Origin: Sulfobacillus thermosulfidooxidans
Lineage (GTDB): Bacteria > Bacillota > Sulfobacillia > Sulfobacillales > Sulfobacillaceae
Assembly: GCF_001280565.1 (NCBI RefSeq)
Contig: NZ_LGRO01000001.1
Coordinates: forward strand, 1,550,001 to 1,614,000
Direction: 5' to 3'
Length of the DNA stretch: 64,000 nucleotides
The position numbers were made by a program, and so were the translations under genes. Positions 59,722 through 64,000 of this stretch are shown here, piece by piece (the first letter of the stretch is position 1; each line of letters begins with the position of its first letter). The notes under the pieces are model-generated. The model was not told the DNA's origin, did not search any database, and saw only the letters and a list, made by a program, of their open reading frames with translations.

Positions 59722-61068
59722 TTACGCGCCCTTGATGCGTTCAGCCAAGAAATTGGTATGAATGCGGCCGGCACAGAATTCCTCATCGTCCATGAGTTGT
59801 TTGTGTAAGTCCAAAGTCGTCTTCACACCTTCGATATGGAATTCGCCGAGCGCCCGTCGCATGCGTTCAATCGCTTCGTCACGAGTCCGTCCCCACGTCA
59901 CAATTTTGGCTAACAGCGAATCATAAAACGGTTGAACTTGATAGCCGGGTTCCGCCCCCGAATCCACGCGCACCCAGGGTCCGCCCGGTTCCTGCCAAAC
60001 GGTCACCTTGCCGGGACTAGGTCGAAATTGATTAGCCGGGTCTTCAGCATTAATACGGCATTCAATAGCCCATCCCCGGAGTTCCACATCATCTTGCGTG
60101 ATCGACAATGGTAGTCCCGCGGCCACACGAATTTGTTCTTTTACAATATCTATGCCCGTGATCATTTCAGTACAGGCATGTTCCACTTGGACCCGCGTAT
60201 TCATCTCCATAAAGTAAAATTGCCCATTTTCATCCAATAAGAATTCTAATGTTCCCGCACTCGTATAGTTCACGGCTTGGGCGGCCCGAACGGCAGCTTC
60301 ACTCATTTTGGCCCGCAATTCTGGGGTCATGGCTACCGAAGGCGCTTCTTCCAAAACTTTCTGCCGTCGCCGCTGCAGTGACGACTCACGTTCACCCAAT
60401 GTCACAACATGCCCATAATTGTCGGCGAGCACTTGAATCTCAATATGACGGGGTTGCCGCAAGTATTTTTCGATATACACATCTCCCTGCCCAAAGGCGG
60501 ATTTTGCCTCCCGGCTGGCGCGTTCCAACGCTTCTTCCAATTCATTTGGCGATTCGACAACCCGTATTCCCCGGCCCCCGCCGCCGAATGACGCCTTCAC
60601 CATAACAGGATAACCAATTTCTTCGGCAATCCGCTTCGCCTCGTCAATATTTTCCACCGTGCCTGCCGTTCCCGGAACCACAGGAACACCTGCTTCCATC
60701 ATCATTTGCCGGGCTTGGGCTTTGATTCCCATTTTCTCAATCGCATCGGCCGGTGGCCCAATGAATTTAATGCCCCATGTCTGGCACACGGCAGCAAAAT
60801 GATGATTCTCGGACAAAAATCCGTAACCGGGATGGATGGCCTCCGCTCCTGTTTGTACTGCCGCGTTAATAATATTTGGGATATGTAAGTAACTTAAATT
60901 GGATGGAGCCGGTCCAATAGGAAAAGCTTCATCCGCGTATTTGACATGCGTGGCCTCTTTGTCGGCATCCGAATACACCGCAACCGTCTTAATGCCGAGT
61001 TCCCGAGCAGCACGCATTACCCGGATGGCTATTTCGCCCCGGTTTGCGACTAAAATTTTGTTAAACAA
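59722..61068 (-). CDS. accC: Acetyl-CoA carboxylase biotin carboxylase subunit
   Basis: The 448-residue protein carboxylates biotin on AccB with ATP and bicarbonate. KILVANRGEIAIRVMRAARELGI, ATP-grasp KASFGGGGRGIRVV, the YIEKYLRQPRHIEIQVLAD segment and FYFMEMNTRVQVEHACTEMITGIDIV are diagnostic. TTG 61068 follows GGAGGTGTCATC. accB, expected just upstream, is absent; a divergent dsrE gene sits there instead. Confidence 0.97.
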   Translation of the reverse strand: MFNKILVANRGEIAIRVMRAARELGIKTVAVYSDADKEATHVKYADEAFPIGPAPSNLSYLHIPNIINAAVQTGAEAIHPGYGFLSENHHFAAVCQTWGIKFIGPPADAIEKMGIKAQARQMMMEAGVPVVPGTAGTVENIDEAKRIAEEIGYPVMVKASFGGGGRGIRVVESPNELEEALERASREAKSAFGQGDVYIEKYLRQPRHIEIQVLADNYGHVVTLGERESSLQRRRQKVLEEAPSVAMTPELRAKMSEAAVRAAQAVNYTSAGTLEFLLDENGQFYFMEMNTRVQVEHACTEMITGIDIVKEQIRVAAGLPLSITQDDVELRGWAIECRINAEDPANQFRPSPGKVTVWQEPGGPWVRVDSGAEPGYQVQPFYDSLLAKIVTWGRTRDEAIERMRRALGEFHIEGVKTTLDLHKQLMDDEEFCAGRIHTNFLAERIKGA

Positions 61069-61294
61069 GATGACACCTCCGATTCTCTTTCATTACTAGA
61101 CCACAATCATTCAGGATTGTCTAGACTTTTGCCTATGCCCACTCCATGCCTTTTTTGTTTCTATTTCCATGTTTGGTGTTCTGCCTTACCTTATCATTTG
61201 TTGAAAACACGGTATTCATAATCTGAAACATGATAAGGACCAATTTGTGGTATGCTGAAATTGTTCACAATGATCTACAAAAAGGAGGAGTCGC

Positions 61295-61651
61295 ATGATG
61301 GAAAACAAGCAACCAACCCTTGTGGTCCTAACAACCGGCAAAGAAGCTTTTGTCCGGGCCAATGCTGTCTTGCAAATGACCTTGATGATGCGCAAATTTG
61401 GGCAAATGCCTGTCGAATTTTTGGCACTCGGCCCTGGTATTGAAATTCTCCGTTCCAATCAAAAGAATTCTCCGCAATTTGGTCAACAACTTCAAGCCAT
61501 GAAAGAAGCTGGAATTGAAATTGCTGTATGTGAAAATTCTTTAGAAAATCTCGGGTTAACCATGGATCAAATGTTTGAAGCCAAAGTGGTGCGGGGTGGC
61601 GAAGAAGTCGCTCATAAGATTTTAGAAGGCTATAAGGTCTTAACGTTTTAA
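61295..61651 (+). CDS. DsrE-family protein
   Basis: The 118-residue protein fits DsrE/YrkE/peroxiredoxin-like: TLVVLTTGKEAFVRANAVLQMTLMMRKFG, VEFLALGPGIEIL, AMKEAGIEIAVCENSLENLGLT with a conserved Cys (about 79), then AKVVRGGEEVAHKILEGYKVLTF. Such proteins bind or transfer sulfane sulfur, as in Dsr and Tus relays of sulfur oxidisers. AAAGGAGGAGTCGC precedes the ATG. It is single, opposite to flanking genes and followed by a terminator. Confidence 0.9.
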   Translation: MMENKQPTLVVLTTGKEAFVRANAVLQMTLMMRKFGQMPVEFLALGPGIEILRSNQKNSPQFGQQLQAMKEAGIEIAVCENSLENLGLTMDQMFEAKVVRGGEEVAHKILEGYKVLTF

Positions 61652-61681
61652 CCCATTTGTTATCGCGATTGAACATAATTG

Positions 61682-61709
61682 AAAAGGAGCGCCTTACGCG
61701 CTCCTTTTT
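61682..61709 (+). terminator. Intrinsic terminator of the dsrE gene
   Basis: AAAAGGAGCGC pairs with GCGCTCCTTTT around CTTAC over 11 bp. T- and A-runs flank it, so it also may serve the convergent spoIIIA operon. Confidence 0.9.
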
Positions 61710-61716
61710 GCTCATG

Positions 61717-62217
61717 TTAGGATTTCGGAAGGATCACCACATCTTGAGGCGGCAAACTCGTGACTTCAGTAATAGTATCAGCGATCCGCCCAATTTGCTC
61801 GGAATCGAGATTAGAGGCTCCGATTACGACGACTGCTTTATTTTGAGTGATAGTCACAGCACTCAAGGGAAACCCGCGAGCGGACAACAGACCTTCGGCT
61901 TGGGTTTCTTCTTTTAATTCTTGCGTATCCCGGACCATGGTCGCCGTGGCTTCATCTTTGGCTGACTGCGATATCGAGGGATTACTGATCAAGGCTTTCA
62001 ACGTGGCAATTTCTTCGGTCATCACGCGGTCTCGGTGCATGCGGTAATTCACAAAATAATTTTCCAAATTTGTAACACTCTGGGCTTGCTGTTTTTGCGG
62101 TGAGACAGTCGTGTACGCCGTGGCATTGGGGGACGTCCTGTGATAGACCACATATCCCAACAACACCGCTAACACGGTAACAAATGCAGCAAATCGGACA
62201 ATTTGGGGACGATTCAT
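61717..62217 (-). CDS. spoIIIAH: Stage III sporulation protein AH
   Basis: The 166-residue protein has an N-terminal membrane helix (IVRFAAFVTVLAVLLGYVVY) and an extracytoplasmic ring-building motif (RBM) domain like YscJ/FliF (ENYFVNYRMHRDRVMTEEIATLKALI ... DVVILPKS). SpoIIIAH binds SpoIIQ from the forespore, forming the feeding-tube channel. ATG 62217 follows GAGAGGAGAGAATACC. It is the last gene of spoIIIAA-AH. Confidence 0.95.
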   Translation of the reverse strand: MNRPQIVRFAAFVTVLAVLLGYVVYHRTSPNATAYTTVSPQKQQAQSVTNLENYFVNYRMHRDRVMTEEIATLKALISNPSISQSAKDEATATMVRDTQELKEETQAEGLLSARGFPLSAVTITQNKAVVVIGASNLDSEQIGRIADTITEVTSLPPQDVVILPKS

Positions 62218-62259
62218 GGTATTCTCTCCTCTCAATCATGAATTTCGTATTGCCTAGGC

Positions 62260-62772
62260 TTAGGTCGATGGCAAAATGAGCACTTGATAAGGTTGCACTT
62301 GTAATAAAGTTTCGACGGCTTGGGCCAGCTCCGCGCGAATTAACGGATTGTGAGCCGACGGGCTGACCACAACCACACCTTCCACAGCCGGACCAATTTC
62401 ATCGAGGGGTACGACCGTCTCCCCGGAATTGGTTGTCAAGACTACCGGAGAGGACCCCTGACCGCTCGCATTCGATGAGGCATATTGTGACGTCATACTG
62501 CGACTTAATGTCACAGCCACGGAAACCTGGTGAACTTGGGGAATGGCCTCCAAAATTTGACGGAGTTGTGACGATACTTCTTGTTCTTGAGCCATTAAAG
62601 GTCCTTTACTTGTCACGGGCACCGATGAATGGGGCGGGGACGGAACAGAAGGACCAAAACTGCCAAATCCTAATAACAACACTCCTAATAGCCCGATTCC
62701 TATCAGACGGTATAATTGGGGCCGGTCCTGCGCCGAAATTTTTTTCCACCATTCCTGAAAATTGTTGGACAT
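62260..62772 (-). CDS. spoIIIAG: Stage III sporulation protein AG
   Basis: The 170-residue protein has one N-terminal membrane helix (YRLIGIGLLGVLLLGFGSF), a Pro/Ser-rich linker and an RBM-like domain (LRQILEAIPQVHQVSVAVTLS; EGVVVVSPSAHNPLIRAELAQAVETLL). SpoIIIAG assembles a large ring in the mother-cell membrane of the SpoIIIA-Q channel. Position between AF and AH is standard. Confidence 0.94.
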   Translation of the reverse strand: MSNNFQEWWKKISAQDRPQLYRLIGIGLLGVLLLGFGSFGPSVPSPPHSSVPVTSKGPLMAQEQEVSSQLRQILEAIPQVHQVSVAVTLSRSMTSQYASSNASGQGSSPVVLTTNSGETVVPLDEIGPAVEGVVVVSPSAHNPLIRAELAQAVETLLQVQPYQVLILPST

Positions 62773-62810
62773 TGCAATCTTCCCCTTATGACCCGTGTAG
62801 TGGTCCGCAT

Positions 62811-63308
62811 TTATGGTTTGATTTGCGTAACGGTGCGCTTTAGTGCCGGATTCACAACAATGACCTGGACGTGAAGGGAGGAGGCACTCTCGCCGGTTGT
62901 TATCGCTAAAGCATCTTGGACATACTGCGAAAGCGTGTGTTCGGCAATGGTTGCATTGGTTTTCACCAGGGCCTGATAGTGTCCGGGAGCGCTCCTGGTC
63001 AGTTGGCAGGAGATGACCTGGGGATAACTCATTACCATTGCTTCGGCTTGGGCCAGCTGTTCTTGTTGCACTAGCGCAGTAAAATTAGTACCTGTTCCCG
63101 GTCCCAACAACGCGCTAGACGCACTAGAATGTTGTAATTGGTGCATCAGAGTCCAAATGGGAGAAACCATGGCTAACAACAAAACCAAACCCACGATGAG
63201 CCCAGCATATTTTTTCAAATCGCCCTTGGGAAGAATAAATTCCGCAAGGTTGCCCAGCAATACGATGATAATCAGCGACTTCACCCAGTGCCCAATTAAA
63301 GCCATCAT
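62811..63308 (-). CDS. spoIIIAF: Stage III sporulation protein AF
   Basis: The 165-residue protein has two membrane helices (VKSLIIIVLLGNLAEFILPKGDLKKYAGLIVGLVLLLAMVSPIW) and an RBM domain. The LPKGDLKKYAGLIVGLV segment is the SpoIIIAF signature. ATG 63308 overlaps the spoIIIAE stop by one base (TAATG), giving coupled translation; an earlier start would overlap spoIIIAE by 90 bases. Confidence 0.93.
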   Translation of the reverse strand: MMALIGHWVKSLIIIVLLGNLAEFILPKGDLKKYAGLIVGLVLLLAMVSPIWTLMHQLQHSSASSALLGPGTGTNFTALVQQEQLAQAEAMVMSYPQVISCQLTRSAPGHYQALVKTNATIAEHTLSQYVQDALAITTGESASSLHVQVIVVNPALKRTVTQIKP

Positions 63309-64000
63309 TACAGCCCCACTCCATTGGATGCGGTCACCACAACCGTAATCATCAAAAAGAACATGAGCGCCACGGAGCCGGTAATTGCCAGCAACCATCC
63401 CGCCGCCGTGGCCATCGTTTCTAAGGTCTTATTAACTCCGCTAACGCCTAAGGGTTCTGTTGCCGCAGCCCCCAAACGATAGAGCACCATCATTATGAAG
63501 AGTTTGATCAAGGGAAATGCGACGAGGACAATGATGGTTAAAGCCCCGACAACCGAAACCGCATTTTTAAGCAACATCGAGGATCCTAAAACCGCTTCCA
63601 TGGCATCAGAAAACGCTTTTCCAACCACCGGCACAAAGGTATTAGCCAGAAATTTCCCTGTACGCAATGTGACGCCATCCGCCACTGAGCCCGCCGACCC
63701 TTCTACCGCCATCACCCCCAAAAACAACGTCATTAACCCGCCCAATAAGGTCAGCCCGGTTTGACGCAGCAACAAGGCCAAATTTTTTAGGGAAAAGTTG
63801 GGGAGCCAGTGGCCAACCAAATCCACAATGGTCGCAAGCAGTACTAATGGCAGCACCCACGACCGGGTTAAGACGGCCACCAAATTGACGGTTAGCATCA
63901 TCACGGGGTGAAAAATGCCGGCCGATGCCACCGCCCCACTGCCTGCCATCAATACCACTAGCAGGGGAATTAAAGATTCCATAAGATGCACCACATCCGT
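63308..64000 (-). CDS. spoIIIAE: Stage III sporulation protein AE, 5' end beyond window
   Basis: The open frame runs off the window at 64000, so the N-terminal part is missing (SpoIIIAE is about 390 residues; some 230 are seen). Hydrophobic segments follow each other: SLIPLLVVLMAGSGAVASAG, LVLLATIVDLVGHWLP, GLTLLGGLMTLFLGVMAVEG, SDAMEAVLGSSMLLKNAVSVVGALTIIVLVAFPL. The G-x-L-KNAVSVVG segment is typical of the protein. It is an integral membrane part of the SpoIIIA channel. Confidence 0.93.
   Translation of the reverse strand, partial: TDVVHLMESLIPLLVVLMAGSGAVASAGIFHPVMMLTVNLVAVLTRSWVLPLVLLATIVDLVGHWLPNFSLKNLALLLRQTGLTLLGGLMTLFLGVMAVEGSAGSVADGVTLRTGKFLANTFVPVVGKAFSDAMEAVLGSSMLLKNAVSVVGALTIIVLVAFPLIKLFIMMVLYRLGAAATEPLGVSGVNKTLETMATAAGWLLAITGSVALMFFLMITVVVTASNGVGL

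Noticed and set aside
1-64000. CRISPR arrays, rRNA or complete mobile elements
   Set aside because: No regularly spaced repeats, rRNA-like sequence, transposase or integrase seen on either strand.

Overview
The window looks like a chromosomal segment of a spore-forming Firmicute of the Sulfobacillus type (acidophilic, sulfur/iron-oxidising Clostridia relatives). This is inferred from four things: the sporulation genes (spo0A, spoIVB, spoIIIAE-AH, spoIIM-like) sit in the usual Firmicute order with recN-argR-nadK-tlyA-dxs-ispA-xseBA-folD-nusB-asp23-accC; phosphoribulokinase and a class II aldolase point to Calvin-cycle carbon fixation; a split b6-type cytochrome b, heme A synthase and a DsrE protein fit aerobic sulfur-type energetics; and base composition is near balanced by eye. 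I could run no database search.

Layout. 1-9 kb: a truncated glycosyltransferase, an aldo/keto reductase, an acetate module (acetyl-CoA synthetase plus YaaH/SatP-type permease), an isolated dUTPase beside a gene-poor stretch, and a cytochrome b operon led by a 29-residue membrane peptide missed by length cut-offs. 9-20 kb: an L,D-transpeptidase, two methyltransferases, fba-prk, purT under a ZTP (pfl) riboswitch, a fumarylacetoacetase-family hydrolase, a SigH-like sigma factor and an AIF-type FAD oxidoreductase. 20-32 kb: an HtrA-like protease whose ribosome binding site lies in a hairpin, a WrbA-type flavoprotein, an ECF sigma factor, small membrane proteins, then a ppx / two thymidylate-kinase-like / HD-domain cluster, malic enzyme, a second SigH-like factor and ctaA. 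32-42 kb: acetoacetyl-CoA synthetase, a DMT transporter, SDR plus YciI, pxpBC, spoIIM-like, a tandem-HTH regulator, a NUDIX hydrolase and an Hfq-like protein. 42-64 kb: leucine dehydrogenase, then the long minus-strand housekeeping/sporulation block.

The best candidate for an undescribed system is the 24.6-28.4 kb cluster. An exopolyphosphatase whose own HD domain has lost its metal residues is followed by two divergent thymidylate-kinase-family P-loop proteins (one with Arg for the Walker A Lys) and a free-standing HD protein that resembles the missing Ppx domain. I read this as a possible polyphosphate or nucleotide-signalling module. Other notable points are the absence of accB from its expected place, where a divergent dsrE gene sits; probable near-cognate start codons, clearest in the second SigH-like gene; and several 5'-UTR hairpins placed to control translation.
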